Shown here: one piece after another, positions 55,881 to 64,000 of the stretch
Layout of the letters: every line of letters starts with the position of its first letter
How positions within the stretch are numbered: the first letter of the stretch is position 1
From: Pseudonocardiaceae bacterium YIM PH 21723
Lineage (GTDB): Bacteria; Actinomycetota; Actinomycetes; Mycobacteriales; Pseudonocardiaceae
Assembly: GCA_003600225.1 (NCBI GenBank)
Contig: QZFT01000078.1
Span: 182,953-246,952 of the forward strand
Direction: 5' to 3'
Length of the DNA: 64,000 nt
Notes under the pieces: generated by a model
Told to the model about the DNA's origin: nothing
Seen by the model: the letters and a program-made list of their open reading frames with translations, nothing else
Databases searched by the model: none
Position numbers and translations under genes: made by a program

Positions 55881-56810
55881 GTGCGGATGATGAGTGGGCG
55901 GCTGCTGGCCGCCGTCGCGGTAGTGGGTGCGGTCGTGCTGGCCATCGGAGACCAGGTCTCCGGTGGCGAGCGGCTGGGTGTCGTCGGCAAGCAGGGGGAG
56001 CTGTCCCCCGAGGAGACGACGACCAGCAGTCCGCCGCCGACAACGGCGCGGACCTTCGCCGCGCCCGTTCCGACGACGACGGTGGCCCCGCCGCCGCCCG
56101 CCATCACCCCCGTGGTCAGCAACGGCCCACGCACCCGGCCGCTGGTCGCGCTGACCTTCGACTCCGACATGAACGAGGCGATGTTGCGGTCGCTGAACAG
56201 CCACCGCGTCGCCTCCTACGACGCCACCCCGGTGGTGGACGTGCTGCAGGAGATGAAGGTGCCCGCCACCTTCTTCCTCACCGGTATGTGGGTGGAGCGG
56301 TATCCGGAGACCGCCGCCCGGATCGCCGCCGATCCGATGTTCGAAGCGGCCAACCACTCCTACTCGCACCGGTCCTTCGCTCAGCCCTGTTACGGGCTGC
56401 CCGCGGTGCCACCGGGGGAGATGGCCGCCGACGTGCAGCGCGCCTTCGACGCGATCCGGGTGAAGGTTCCGCAGGTCAAGCCCTACTTCCGCTTCCCGGG
56501 TGGCTGCTACAACGAGGCCGCGCTGCGCGCGCTGGCCCCGCTGGGCATCACCGGCATCCAGTGGGATGTGGTCGGCGGCGACCCGTTCAACCAGTCCCCG
56601 GACTCCATCGTGCAGGCCAGCCTGGCGAAGGCTCAGCCCGGATCGATCATCGTGTTGCACTCGACGTTCGGCACCGCGCCGATGACCGCCAAGGCGCTGC
56701 CCCGGATCATCGCCGGGCTGAAGGCCAAGGGCCTGACCCCGGTCACCCTCTCCGAGCTGCTGAACCATCCGGCTGCGGCCAAGCCCAACCCACCGCACGC
56801 CGAGTTCTAG
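55881..56810 (+). CDS. Membrane-anchored polysaccharide deacetylase (NodB domain)
   Basis: A 309-residue protein from GTG 55881 (ATG 55887 or 55890 are alternatives). The N-terminal anchor or signal (LLAAVAVVGAVVLAI) is followed by a Pro/Thr-rich linker (TTTSSPPPTTAR...). NodB domain motifs: LVALTFDSD (catalytic Asp and metal Asp), ANHSYSHRSF (metal His pair), YFRFPGGCYN and a C-terminal IIVLHSTFG. It removes acetyl groups from a cell-wall polymer outside the membrane. It starts 4 bp after the aroG stop, so it is probably cotranscribed with aroG, an odd pairing with no obvious shared pathway. Confidence 0.88.
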   Translation: MRMMSGRLLAAVAVVGAVVLAIGDQVSGGERLGVVGKQGELSPEETTTSSPPPTTARTFAAPVPTTTVAPPPPAITPVVSNGPRTRPLVALTFDSDMNEAMLRSLNSHRVASYDATPVVDVLQEMKVPATFFLTGMWVERYPETAARIAADPMFEAANHSYSHRSFAQPCYGLPAVPPGEMAADVQRAFDAIRVKVPQVKPYFRFPGGCYNEAALRALAPLGITGIQWDVVGGDPFNQSPDSIVQASLAKAQPGSIIVLHSTFGTAPMTAKALPRIIAGLKAKGLTPVTLSELLNHPAAAKPNPPHAEF

Positions 56811-56819
56811 CCGCCCGTC

Positions 56820-56866
56820 CCGGAGTTGACGACGTTCGGGCCCTTTCCGAACATCGTCAACTCCGG
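56820..56866. repeat. Family B hairpin, 20-bp arms with one mismatch
   Basis: CCGGAGTTGACGACGTTCGG (56820-56839) faces CCGAACATCGTCAACTCCGG (56847-56866). The outer CCGGAG/CTCCGG pair differs from CCGAAG/CTTCGG of other copies on both arms, a compensated change. It directly follows the deacetylase stop. Confidence 0.85.
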
Positions 56867-56887
56867 AGGCCAGCCCTGGGCACAATT

Positions 56888-56919
56888 TTGCGTGACGCGA
56901 AAACTTGCGCGGCGCGCAA
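56888..56919. promoter_or_regulatory. Tandem palindromic operator upstream of the TetR gene
   Basis: TTGCGCG-G-CGCGCAA (56905-56919) is a perfect 15-bp palindrome. TTGCGTGACGCGAA (56888-56901) is a related imperfect copy 17 bp upstream. Located 20-50 bp before the TetR start, typical of an autoregulatory TetR operator. Confidence 0.65.
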
Positions 56920-56938
56920 AAAGATGTACCGTGGAGGC

Positions 56939-57547
56939 ATGGCCACGGAGAAGGGCTTGCGGGAACGCAAGAAGGAGCAGACCCGGGAGGCGCTGAGCTG
57001 GGCGGCGATCCGGCTCACCGTCGAGCGGGGCTTCGACAACGTCCTGGTGGAGGACATCGCGGCGGCCGCCGGGGTGTCCGCTCGGACGTTCAACAACTAC
57101 TTCTCCAGCAAGGCCGAGGCCATCGCCGCACGACATGCCGACCGGGGGCGGCGCATCGCGGCGGAACTGCTGGCCAGGCCCGCGGACGAGCCGCTCTGGA
57201 CGGCGATCACCGAGGCGGTGGTGGCCGGTTTCACCGGAGCGCCGGGCGGACAGACCGATCCCGGGCCGCAGTGGCGGAAGCAGGTGCCCATCATGCTCGA
57301 TTCCCCTGCCCTGCAGGGTGAGTTCCTGCGGGCCAACGCCGCGGTCGAGGCGGACATCCTCGCGGCGATCTCCGCGCGCACCGGCATCGATTCCGGGCAG
57401 CTGTATCCGAAACTGCTCGCGGGCACGGTCGGGGCGGCCATCCTGGCCGTGCTGGATCACTGGCGCCAGGCCGAGGACCCGCCGCCGGTCGCCGAGCTGT
57501 TGCGCGAGGCCTTCGGCCTGCTCGCGCAGGGCCCGCCCACTCGATAA
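56939..57547 (+). CDS. TetR-family transcriptional regulator
   Basis: A 202-residue protein from ATG 56939 with ribosome site GTGGAGG. The N-terminal DNA-binding domain is EKGLRERKKEQTREALSWAA ... VEDIAAAAGVSARTFNNYFSSKAEAI, with the HTH at about residues 32-51. The C-terminal ligand domain is of the MftR/TetR type. It lies 73 bp upstream of an FAD monooxygenase on the same strand, with a two-site palindrome in its own promoter. It probably represses itself and the monooxygenase until an aromatic or hydrophobic inducer binds. Confidence 0.93.
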   Translation: MATEKGLRERKKEQTREALSWAAIRLTVERGFDNVLVEDIAAAAGVSARTFNNYFSSKAEAIAARHADRGRRIAAELLARPADEPLWTAITEAVVAGFTGAPGGQTDPGPQWRKQVPIMLDSPALQGEFLRANAAVEADILAAISARTGIDSGQLYPKLLAGTVGAAILAVLDHWRQAEDPPPVAELLREAFGLLAQGPPTR

Positions 57548-57620
57548 CAGACGGCACGCGCAGCAAACCCGGCAGGCCGCCGGGTCGCTGGAGCACGTCC
57601 GCATACTGGAGGGAAACGCC

Positions 57621-59147
57621 ATGTCCCACGACATCGTCATCGCCGGTGGTGGGCCCAACGGCCTGCTGCTGGCCTGCGAGCTCAGCCTGGCGGGTGTCCG
57701 GCCGCTGGTGCTCGAACGGCTCCCGCAGCCGACCACGGAGAACCGGGCCAACGGCCTGGTCGGCCAGGTGGTCCGGCTGCTCGACCACCGCGGGCTGCAC
57801 GAGGAGCTCAGCGGCAACCCCGAGCCGCCGCGACCGGTTCCGCAGTACGTCTTCGGCGCGTTCCCGTTACCCCTCGCGGACCTGCCCGCCAACCCGATGT
57901 GCGTGCTGGGGGTACCGCAGACCCGGGTGGAGGAGGTACTCGGCCGGCGCGCGATCGAACTGGGGGTGCGGATCCTGCGGGGACACGAGCTCACCGGGCT
58001 CACCCAGGACTCCGACGGCGTCGATGTCGATGTCGAAGGCCCGGACGGCCCGTACCGGCTGCGGACCCGCTACCTGATCGGCGCCGACGGTGGCAGGAGC
58101 CGCACCCGCAAACTGGCGGGCATCGAATTCCCGGGCGTGACCAGGGATGACACCGTCTCCCGGGCGGCGCATGTCCGCGTTCCCGCCGAGCTGATCGACC
58201 CGGCGACGGGCGGGCTCACGGTGCCCGGTCACGGCGTCATCCCACCGTTCCAGCATTACCGCACCGAACACGGAATGATGGCGTACGCGCCGTTTCCCGA
58301 CCGTCCCACGCTGCTGTCCACCATGGAATGGGGACCCGTCGTGGACCCGGACGCGCCGATGACGCTGACGGAGCTCCAGGAGAGCGTGTCCAGGGTGCTC
58401 GGCACCGGGATCGCACTGAGGGCACCGGAGGGACCCGGCTCGCACCTGGTCCGGCGGCGCGTCGGCGGCAATTCCCGGTTGGCGCAGCGCTACCGGCAGG
58501 ATCGGGTGCTGCTGGTCGGCGACGCCGCGCACGTGCACTCGGCGATCGGTGGCCCCGGGCTGAACCTCGGCATGCAGGACGCGGTCAACCTGGGCTGGAA
58601 GCTCGCCGCGGTGGTGCGCGGGACGGCGCCCGAGGGGTTGCTGGACACCTACGACACCGAGCGGCGGCAGGCCAGCGAGCGGGTCCTCATGCACACCCAG
58701 GCACAGAGCGCGCTCGTACAGCCCGGACCGGCGGTCACCGCGTTGCGGGCGTTGTTCGGCGAGTTCCTCGCCGAGCCGGAGAACCGGTCGCGCATCGCCA
58801 ACATGATGGCCGGTACCGATATCCGCTACGACATGGCCACCGGTCCGCACCCACTCACCGGGTATTTCCTCCCCGACGTGCCGCTGTGCACGGAGGAGGG
58901 GGACATCAGGCTGGCCGAGCTGGCCCGGACCGGCAGGCCCCTGCTGCTCGACCTGGCCGGCGATCCCGCCATCGCCGACATCGCGGCGGGCTGGCGGGAC
59001 CGGGCCGACCTGATCACTGCTAAGGCGGACGTCCCGGCCGCCGCCGTGCTCATCCGGCCGGATGGTTATGTCGCCTGGGCGGCGGACACCTCCCGGCCGG
59101 ATGAGCTGCGGGCCGCCCTCACCCGCTGGTTCGGCGCGGAGGAGTGA
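57621..59147 (+). CDS. FAD-dependent monooxygenase (PheA/TfdB family, rifampicin monooxygenase-like)
   Basis: A 508-residue flavoprotein after GGAGGG. DIVIAGGGPNGLLLACELSL is the FAD dinucleotide fold. ADGGRSRTRKLAGIEFPG carries the DG motif, and DRVLLVGDAAHVHSAIGGPGLNLGMQDAVNLGWKLAA the second FAD site. The C-terminal thioredoxin-like domain ends with AAVLIRPDGYVAWAADT. This group hydroxylates phenols, polyketides or antibiotics; rifampicin monooxygenases share the GGPGLN/GMQDA pattern. With its TetR partner it looks like an inducible detoxification or tailoring gene. Substrate not determinable. Confidence 0.88.
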   Translation: MSHDIVIAGGGPNGLLLACELSLAGVRPLVLERLPQPTTENRANGLVGQVVRLLDHRGLHEELSGNPEPPRPVPQYVFGAFPLPLADLPANPMCVLGVPQTRVEEVLGRRAIELGVRILRGHELTGLTQDSDGVDVDVEGPDGPYRLRTRYLIGADGGRSRTRKLAGIEFPGVTRDDTVSRAAHVRVPAELIDPATGGLTVPGHGVIPPFQHYRTEHGMMAYAPFPDRPTLLSTMEWGPVVDPDAPMTLTELQESVSRVLGTGIALRAPEGPGSHLVRRRVGGNSRLAQRYRQDRVLLVGDAAHVHSAIGGPGLNLGMQDAVNLGWKLAAVVRGTAPEGLLDTYDTERRQASERVLMHTQAQSALVQPGPAVTALRALFGEFLAEPENRSRIANMMAGTDIRYDMATGPHPLTGYFLPDVPLCTEEGDIRLAELARTGRPLLLDLAGDPAIADIAAGWRDRADLITAKADVPAAAVLIRPDGYVAWAADTSRPDELRAALTRWFGAEE

Positions 59148-59153
59148 TCAGGG

Positions 59154-59200
59154 GCAGATTCCATGGAAAGTGCGCTTTTTGCACTTTCCATGGAATCTGC
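59154..59200. repeat. Family A hairpin, copy 2 (20-bp perfect arms)
   Basis: GCAGATTCCATGGAAAGTGC (59154-59173), loop GCTTTTT, then its reverse complement (59181-59200). Same core as 3083-3146 and the same setting, between two convergent genes (stops at 59147 and 59209). Confidence 0.88.
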
Positions 59201-59208
59201 TCATCTCA

Positions 59209-61059
59209 CTAGGGGCAGAGCTTCTTCCCGTCGGCGACCACGCAGCCGGCCGGGACCCCGTTCGACTCGGTGGTGCCGAAGTTGGCGGTGATGGTGAAGT
59301 CGCCGAACGTCGTCCGTTGCACCTTCTTGTCCGCCGACAGGTATTCGAAGCCGGTCATCGCCCTGGTGCCCGCCTTCTCCTGAATGGCCCGGAAGAACCG
59401 CTGGTACTCGGCGATCTCCGTGCCCTTCTCCGCCAGTCGCTTACCGTCCAGGACCAGGTTCAGCGGGGTGTTGTACAGCATCGCCGTCAGGACCCGGTCC
59501 CGCTTCTGCGCGGGCAGCTTGTACAGGTCGATCTCCCAGCGATCGGTGGTGACCACCGAGTCGTGCAGCACCGTGGAGTACAGCGGCACCCGGTAGACCG
59601 GGTCGAACATCGCCTTCACCGCGTTGTCCGACAGCTTCGCCGGCTTGAAGAAGAAGGCCGGGGCGGTCTGCGGGTAGTACGCGCCCCAGTTCGCCTTGTC
59701 CTTGCTCTCCTCCCAGTAGTGCGGGGAGACGGGTGTGCTGGAACCGTGGCTGTAGTCCAGAACCTGGTTGGCCCAGGAGCCGGCCGACTCGGAACCGAGC
59801 ACGAACTTCCCGTGCTGCTTGCGCATCCGGTCCAGCTTGTACTCGCGGTCCTGCGCCTTGGTCATCGGGTGATCTTTGCTGTGGTCGTTGAACAGCTCGC
59901 CTGCGGCGTCCACGTCCAGGAAGTAGCTGTTCACGCCGGTCCCGGTCATCTTCGCCACCCGGTCGGCCAGGTAGTGCTTGGTCGGCTCGGCATCTGCGAG
60001 GGCCTTCGAGCTGACGTAGCAGCCACGGCCGCCGAACCCGGTCTGCAGGCTGCCGTCGGCCTTGCGGACGCAGAAGTCCGGCCACACGTTGTCCGGCCAC
60101 TTCGAGGTCGGGTTGTCCGCCTCTTCCGGTACCTGCGCGTTGTCGTACGAGTCGTACGGCCCGACCAGGTAGCCGGCATCCTTCCCGGCCTTGACGAACC
60201 CCGGGGTCACGCCCTTGAAGTCGGCGTCGTAGCCGAGCCACATCCGGTCGATGCCCAGTTCACGCAGCTTCGCCGGCAGCGCGGGGGTCCGGCCATCGCC
60301 CCACAGGTAGGCGTGAAAGGCGCCGATCAGCTTGCCCGCCTCCGGATTGGCCTTGATCTTCTGCTCCAGCGAGCTCAGCTGCCCGTGCTCGGCCAGCCAG
60401 CGGCGGTAGTCCTTGGCGGCGGCCACCGGGGAGGAGTCGGTGAGGCTGAAGGCGACGGTGTACTCGTGGCCCTCGGTGAAGTCGTGGCCGCCGGTGGCGC
60501 GCAACCTGCCGTGCTGCGAGCTGAACTTCAGTGTGCTGCCGATATCGGTGGGTACCAGATAACTCACGCCGGCCTTACCGATGGTCTGGCCCCAGAACGG
60601 CATGGTGATGGCACCAGCCAGCTCCAGAGGGCTGTCGGTGAGGTGGCTGTCGGCAGAGTTCCAGAACGGGTCGTTGGCCGGGATGTTGAGGCCTTCGCCG
60701 CGAGGTACCTGGAAGGCGGTGGTCTTGGAGGAACCGGTGGCCGGCCAGGCCACCGTGCCCTTGTCGCCGGTCAGCGTGACGATCAGCCGGCCGTGGTCGG
60801 TGGTAGCGCTGGCGGCGAGGCCGCGCTCCGGGAACGACCAGCGGGCGGTGGCGCCCTCCCAGCGGACCTCGCTGGGCTTACCCAGGCCGGCGACCTTGTC
60901 GGACAGCTCAACGCCGCCGGCGCTCACATGAAGGGTGTCGAAATCTATCTTCAGTTCGCTGCCCGCTGCGGCGAGCCCGAGCGATGCTTGCCCGGGTGCC
61001 GCGCAGGACATCAGTGATAAAGCCAGGACAGAGATCAGAGAAGTTGCTCGTACAAACAC
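59209..61059 (-). CDS. Secreted lipoprotein with glycoside hydrolase-like TIM barrel
   Basis: A 616-residue protein. The signal peptide ends in a lipobox (LSLMSC, Cys18), so it should be a surface lipoprotein. Residues 40-210 are a beta-sandwich, and about 230-520 form a TIM barrel: IGAFHAYLWGDG, IDRMWLGYDADFKG, YLVGPYDSYDNAQ, VNSYFLDVDAAGELF (likely catalytic Asp), FVLGSESAGSWANQ (possible acid/base Glu) and SPHYWEE. The C-terminus is a second small beta domain with a Cys pair. The outline resembles GH101-related or DUF5696-type glycosidases, but I cannot fix the family. It may trim a cell-surface or host-type glycan. Confidence 0.75.
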   Translation of the reverse strand: MFVRATSLISVLALSLMSCAAPGQASLGLAAAGSELKIDFDTLHVSAGGVELSDKVAGLGKPSEVRWEGATARWSFPERGLAASATTDHGRLIVTLTGDKGTVAWPATGSSKTTAFQVPRGEGLNIPANDPFWNSADSHLTDSPLELAGAITMPFWGQTIGKAGVSYLVPTDIGSTLKFSSQHGRLRATGGHDFTEGHEYTVAFSLTDSSPVAAAKDYRRWLAEHGQLSSLEQKIKANPEAGKLIGAFHAYLWGDGRTPALPAKLRELGIDRMWLGYDADFKGVTPGFVKAGKDAGYLVGPYDSYDNAQVPEEADNPTSKWPDNVWPDFCVRKADGSLQTGFGGRGCYVSSKALADAEPTKHYLADRVAKMTGTGVNSYFLDVDAAGELFNDHSKDHPMTKAQDREYKLDRMRKQHGKFVLGSESAGSWANQVLDYSHGSSTPVSPHYWEESKDKANWGAYYPQTAPAFFFKPAKLSDNAVKAMFDPVYRVPLYSTVLHDSVVTTDRWEIDLYKLPAQKRDRVLTAMLYNTPLNLVLDGKRLAEKGTEIAEYQRFFRAIQEKAGTRAMTGFEYLSADKKVQRTTFGDFTITANFGTTESNGVPAGCVVADGKKLCP

Positions 61060-61101
61060 ATCTCTGACTCTGCCCCGGCTACTTCATCGTTCTGTCACAG
61101 C

Positions 61102-63144
61102 TCATCCCCAGAACGACACGAAGACTGCGATCTCCGTCCCAGGGCGGACCCGTGTCCCGGCCGCCGGATTGGTGTTGGTCACCGGGGAGTTGCTGCCGGG
61201 GAAGAAGGAGACCAGCTTGGGCTTCAGGCCGGCGTTCTTCAGGATCTGCGCAGCCTCGTTGGCCCGCTTGCCCACCACGTTCGGCACGATGGTGGCGGTG
61301 GTGAACTTGACCGTGATCTTGCTCTCCGGCACGTCCTCGCCCTTGGTGCCGGCCTGCGGATCGATGGAGGACACGACCGCGGTGGGATCGTTGCCGTTGC
61401 CGCCGTCGATCGGCTGGTAGCCGGCCTGTTGCAGCGCGGCGAACGCCTGGTCCTTGGGCAGGCCGATCACATTGGGCACCGGCTTGGGCGCCGGGCCCTT
61501 GCTGGCGATGATCCGCACCGGGGTACCGGCGACGGCCGGGCTGCCCGACTGCGGGTCGACCCGGATCACCCGCTCCTTGGGCACCGTGGCGCTGTACTCG
61601 TCGTCCTTCGGCTCGTGCGCACCCTCGAGTTCGGCCTTCTTCAGGATGGCCTTGGCCTCGTCGACCGTGATGCCCTGCTGGATGGCCGGCACGATCGGCT
61701 TGCCCTTGGACACCGCGAGCTGGATGTCCGTGCCGCGTGAGACCTCGGTCCCGGCCGGCGGATCGGTGCCCAGCACCTGACCCTTGGCGGCCGCGTTGTC
61801 GAACCGCTGAACGATCTTCACGTTGAGTTCGGACCTGGTCAGCAGGTCGGTGGCCTCCTGCTGGCTGAGCCCGGCGACCCCGGGGACCGTGGTCCCGTTG
61901 CCGCTGCCCATGAACCAGGCGAAACCGGCCACGAGCAGGGCCAGCAGCGCGATCGCACCGATCCACATCTTGGTGGTGCGCCGGTCCTTGGTCCGCTGGT
62001 CGGCGAACTGCTGCTGCGGCGGCACCGGCGGCGGGGGAGGGTTGTACCGGTCCATCGACCAGGCCCCGGCCGGTGGCGCGGGCAGCGTCCCGGCCGGCGG
62101 CAGCATCCGTTCGGTGGCGTCCGGCGCGGGAGTCGCGTAGACCGGGGCCTGCTGCTGCGGGACCGGGGCGGGCTCGGTCGGCAGGTACTGCGGGGTGCCG
62201 TTCAGATAGGCCATCGAGGCCGAGGCGGGCGCTTCACCGGCACCGGACCCCGGAGCCGGGATGGCTATCCGGGCCAGGCCGAGCTGGTTGCGGACCGACT
62301 GCACGGCCAGCAGGAACGCGGCGGCGTCGTCCGGGCGCTGGTCGGGTTCGCGCCGGGTGGCGGACAACACCAGCTGGTCCAGCTCCGGCGGCAGGCCGGG
62401 CACCTTCTCGCTCGGCGCGGGCACATCGCTGTTGACGTGCCGGTAGGCCACGGAGAGGGCGGTGTCGCCGGTGTACGGGGTGGTTCCGGTCAGCATCTCG
62501 TAGAGCAGGATGCCCGCCGAGTACACGTCGCTGCGCTGGTCGGCCGCGCCGGTGGCGACCTGCTCCGGCGACAGGTAGGCGACGGTGCCCAGGATGACGC
62601 TGTCGCTGGTCATCTGGTGCCCGGAGATGGCCTTCGCCAGACCGAAGTCGGCGACCTTCACCACACCCTGGCTGGAGATCAGCACGTTCTCCGGCTTGAC
62701 GTCCCGGTGCACCAGTTCCGCGCGGTGTGCCGACGAGAGCGCGGACAGCACCGGCTCCATCAGCGTCAACGCCAGGGTGGGGGACAGGGTGGTCCGCTCG
62801 AAGAGCAGGTCGCGCAGCGTGCCGCCGTCGACCAGCTCCATGATCAGGAACACCCGGTCGTCCTCGCCGTCCAGGCTCGCGCCTCGATCGACGCCCTGGT
62901 CGTGCACGGCTACCACGTTCGGGTGGTGTAGCCGTGCCGCAGACTTGGCTTCCAGAACGAAACGCTCAGTGAACGTACGATCTGAGTTCAACCGCTGGTC
63001 CATCACTTTGATGGCCACCGGACGCTCGAGACGGGTGTCTACACCTCGGTAAACGGTTGACATCCCACCGCGGGCGAGCATGCCGTCCACCCGATACCGA
63101 GAATCGAGTATCAGGGTTCCGAGGTCAGTCACTCGCTGCTCCAC
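61102..63144 (-). CDS. pknL: PASTA-domain Ser/Thr protein kinase (PknL-position)
   Basis: A 680-residue membrane kinase from GTG 63142-63144. Kinase domain at residues 15-285: LARGGMSTVYRG, Lys46, HRDVKPEN (Asp148), DFG (166-168), SPEQ. Pro/Gln-rich juxtamembrane linker (300-385) and TM helix at 393-412. Four PASTA repeats follow outside (starting TTVPGVAGLSQQEA, KPIVPAIQQGITVDEA, KPVPNVIGLPKDQA, TIVPNVVGKRANEA). It senses peptidoglycan or lipid II and controls wall growth. Location next to the Rv2175c-like gene marks it as the PknL orthologue; M. tuberculosis PknL lacks PASTA, so this longer form is the ancestral-looking one. Confidence 0.92.
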   Translation of the reverse strand: MEQRVTDLGTLILDSRYRVDGMLARGGMSTVYRGVDTRLERPVAIKVMDQRLNSDRTFTERFVLEAKSAARLHHPNVVAVHDQGVDRGASLDGEDDRVFLIMELVDGGTLRDLLFERTTLSPTLALTLMEPVLSALSSAHRAELVHRDVKPENVLISSQGVVKVADFGLAKAISGHQMTSDSVILGTVAYLSPEQVATGAADQRSDVYSAGILLYEMLTGTTPYTGDTALSVAYRHVNSDVPAPSEKVPGLPPELDQLVLSATRREPDQRPDDAAAFLLAVQSVRNQLGLARIAIPAPGSGAGEAPASASMAYLNGTPQYLPTEPAPVPQQQAPVYATPAPDATERMLPPAGTLPAPPAGAWSMDRYNPPPPPVPPQQQFADQRTKDRRTTKMWIGAIALLALLVAGFAWFMGSGNGTTVPGVAGLSQQEATDLLTRSELNVKIVQRFDNAAAKGQVLGTDPPAGTEVSRGTDIQLAVSKGKPIVPAIQQGITVDEAKAILKKAELEGAHEPKDDEYSATVPKERVIRVDPQSGSPAVAGTPVRIIASKGPAPKPVPNVIGLPKDQAFAALQQAGYQPIDGGNGNDPTAVVSSIDPQAGTKGEDVPESKITVKFTTATIVPNVVGKRANEAAQILKNAGLKPKLVSFFPGSNSPVTNTNPAAGTRVRPGTEIAVFVSFWG

Positions 63145-63220
63145 AGCAATCCATCGTAGGCGTCGGTGTTACCAGTCCGTTGCTCGGCATAACGATCCGA
63201 ACTGTGGCAGGGTAATCCAG

Positions 63221-63586
63221 GTGAGTGCAATTCCCACGGCAACTGACGTTCTGGACCCGGACGTAGCCGTTCTGTCACTGCCCGATGTGGCCGAGAACCT
63301 CGGCCTGCCCATCACCCGCGTGCACCAGATGCTGCGGGACAAGACACTGCTGGCCTTCCGCCGAGGCGGAGTCGTTGTCGTGCCCGCAGACTTCCTGATC
63401 GACGGGGAGGTCGTCAAGCATCTGTCCGGCACGCTGACACTGCTCGACGACGGCGGTTACGCGCCGGAGGACATCCTGCGCTGGATGTTCACCGTCGACG
63501 ACTCGCTGGCAGGCACGCCGATCGCCGCACTGCGTTCGGAGCGCAGCCGCGAGATCAAGCGGCGAGCCCAGGCGATGGCGTTCTAG
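63221..63586 (+). CDS. Winged-helix DNA-binding protein (Rv2175c-like), probable PknL substrate
   Basis: A 121-residue protein from GTG 63221. The N-terminal tail is rich in Thr, Ser and Asp (SAIPTATDVLDPDVAVLSLP). The winged helix-turn-helix reads DVAENLGLPITRVHQMLRDK TLLAFRRGGVVVVPADFL when its two parts are joined. The C-terminal helix has LRSERSREIKRRAQAMAF. It corresponds to Rv2175c, a DNA-binding protein phosphorylated by the adjacent PknL in M. tuberculosis. The N-terminal Thr residues are candidates for phosphorylation here. The two genes are divergent with a 76-bp promoter region. Confidence 0.9.
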   Translation: MSAIPTATDVLDPDVAVLSLPDVAENLGLPITRVHQMLRDKTLLAFRRGGVVVVPADFLIDGEVVKHLSGTLTLLDDGGYAPEDILRWMFTVDDSLAGTPIAALRSERSREIKRRAQAMAF

Positions 63587-63612
63587 GGATCTTCTTAACT
63601 TCCGGTTTACCT

Positions 63613-63644
63613 GAAGGGCACTCCCGTCTCGGGGGTGCCCTTCC
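63613..63644 (+). terminator. Hairpin after the Rv2175c-like gene
   Basis: GAAGGGCACTCCC pairs with GGG(GG)TGCCCTTC around GTCTC; short TTCCC tail only. Confidence 0.75.
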
Positions 63645-63654
63645 CTGCCGTGGG

Positions 63655-63943
63655 GGCGGGGGTTGGGTCGGGCGGTTGGCGAAAGAGGGCTTTGGAGGGG
63701 GAGACGGGCTGGGGGCCGCGTCTTTCCTGCCTGGCTGTTGGGTGGGGGCACGCCGGTCTGGTGGGGATGGGCCGCTTCCGCGGGGGACCTGAAGGACGCC
63801 ATCGTTTACTTGAGTGCGCTGAAGGACGCCATCGTTTACCTCGGGTAAAGGGAGGCGTCCTTCAGGTACTTACCGTCCACTGTGGACGCCCACATTGTGG
63901 GACACTGCGGCGTGTCGCGCCGTTTCGACACCATGTCGCCCGG
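63655..63943. repeat. Modular mosaic intergenic element, locus 3 (right part replaced)
   Basis: Forward module D (about 63657-63760), a GGGCCGCTTCCGCGGGGGACC block, module E with two GGACGCCATCGTTTAC units (63793-63840) and an inverted GGCGTCCTTCAGG, TCCACTGTGGA (63876-63886), then the GTGTCGCGCCGTTTC block ending near 63943. This matches the reverse complement of 33752-34010. The CACTTGTCGTGG core and second D are missing; another hairpin follows instead. Confidence 0.75.
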
Positions 63944-63952
63944 ATTCTTCAA

Positions 63953-64000
63953 GATCGTGGGCGGATTTGGTGCATCTAACGCACCAAATCCGCCCCCGAT
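63953..64000. repeat. Terminal hairpin GGGCGGATTTGGTGC / GCACCAAATCCGCCC
   Basis: Perfect 15-bp arms at 63959-63973 and 63981-63995, loop ATCTAAC, with ATCG/CGAT extending the pairing at both ends to the window edge. It occupies the position of the exchangeable core of the mosaic element. Confidence 0.85.

Overview
The window is GC-rich actinobacterial DNA. Its gene content and order point to the order Pseudonocardiales (Amycolatopsis/Lentzea/Saccharothrix-like); I cannot name the genus. Two blocks follow the Mycobacterium gene order. The first, at the left end, is DUF5319–guaB–guaB3–choD (compare Rv3412–Rv3409c), with guaA further along. The second, from 34 to 63.6 kb, runs NlpC/P60–pimB–fadD15–SRPBCC–ArsA-type ATPase–acyltransferase–exoribonuclease–aroG–pknL–Rv2175c-like regulator (compare Rv2190c–Rv2175c). 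A pyrophosphate-type phosphofructokinase signature also fits this order.

Layout. 0–3 kb: purine synthesis (guaB, guaB3) behind a promoter region with three 25-bp-spaced iterons. 3–6 kb: two paralogous secreted glycosidase-like proteins around an aldose epimerase. 6–8 kb: choD-type oxidase. 8–13.7 kb: an oxidative cluster of MBL-fold protein, FAD monooxygenase and two tandem Tat-exported berberine-bridge oxidases. 14–21 kb: an unknown secreted protein, then an EACC1 gene that needs a frameshift, overlapping a 1488-residue caspase–STAND NTPase–TM–beta-propeller protein; this looks like a conflict or regulated-cell-death system and is the most interesting gene set here. 21–24 kb: aldehyde dehydrogenase and guaA. 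24–28 kb: a PspC/LiaF-like envelope-stress module with histidine kinase and response regulator. 28–33 kb: EamA transporter with LysR regulator, a Ser/Thr kinase and a disordered membrane protein. 34–38 kb: three tandem paralogous NlpC/P60 hydrolases, all with a shared structured leader and the third also with a c-di-AMP (ydaO-yuaA) riboswitch. 38–53 kb: envelope lipid and housekeeping genes (metalloprotease, EF-hand protein, PimB', FadD15, ArsA-type ATPase, ROK kinase, PlsC, exoribonuclease). 53–64 kb: pfkA, aroG, polysaccharide deacetylase, TetR plus monooxygenase, lipoprotein glycosidase, PASTA kinase and its neighbouring DNA-binding protein.

The intergenic DNA is unusually structured. At least two families of long near-perfect hairpins recur between genes (family A at 3.1 and 59.2 kb; family B at seven or more sites). 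A modular mosaic element with inverted ends and an exchangeable palindromic core occurs at 33.6, 54.0 and 63.7 kb. A 3 x 30-bp tandem array lies at 44.4 kb. No tRNA, rRNA, CRISPR array, transposase or integrase was found.
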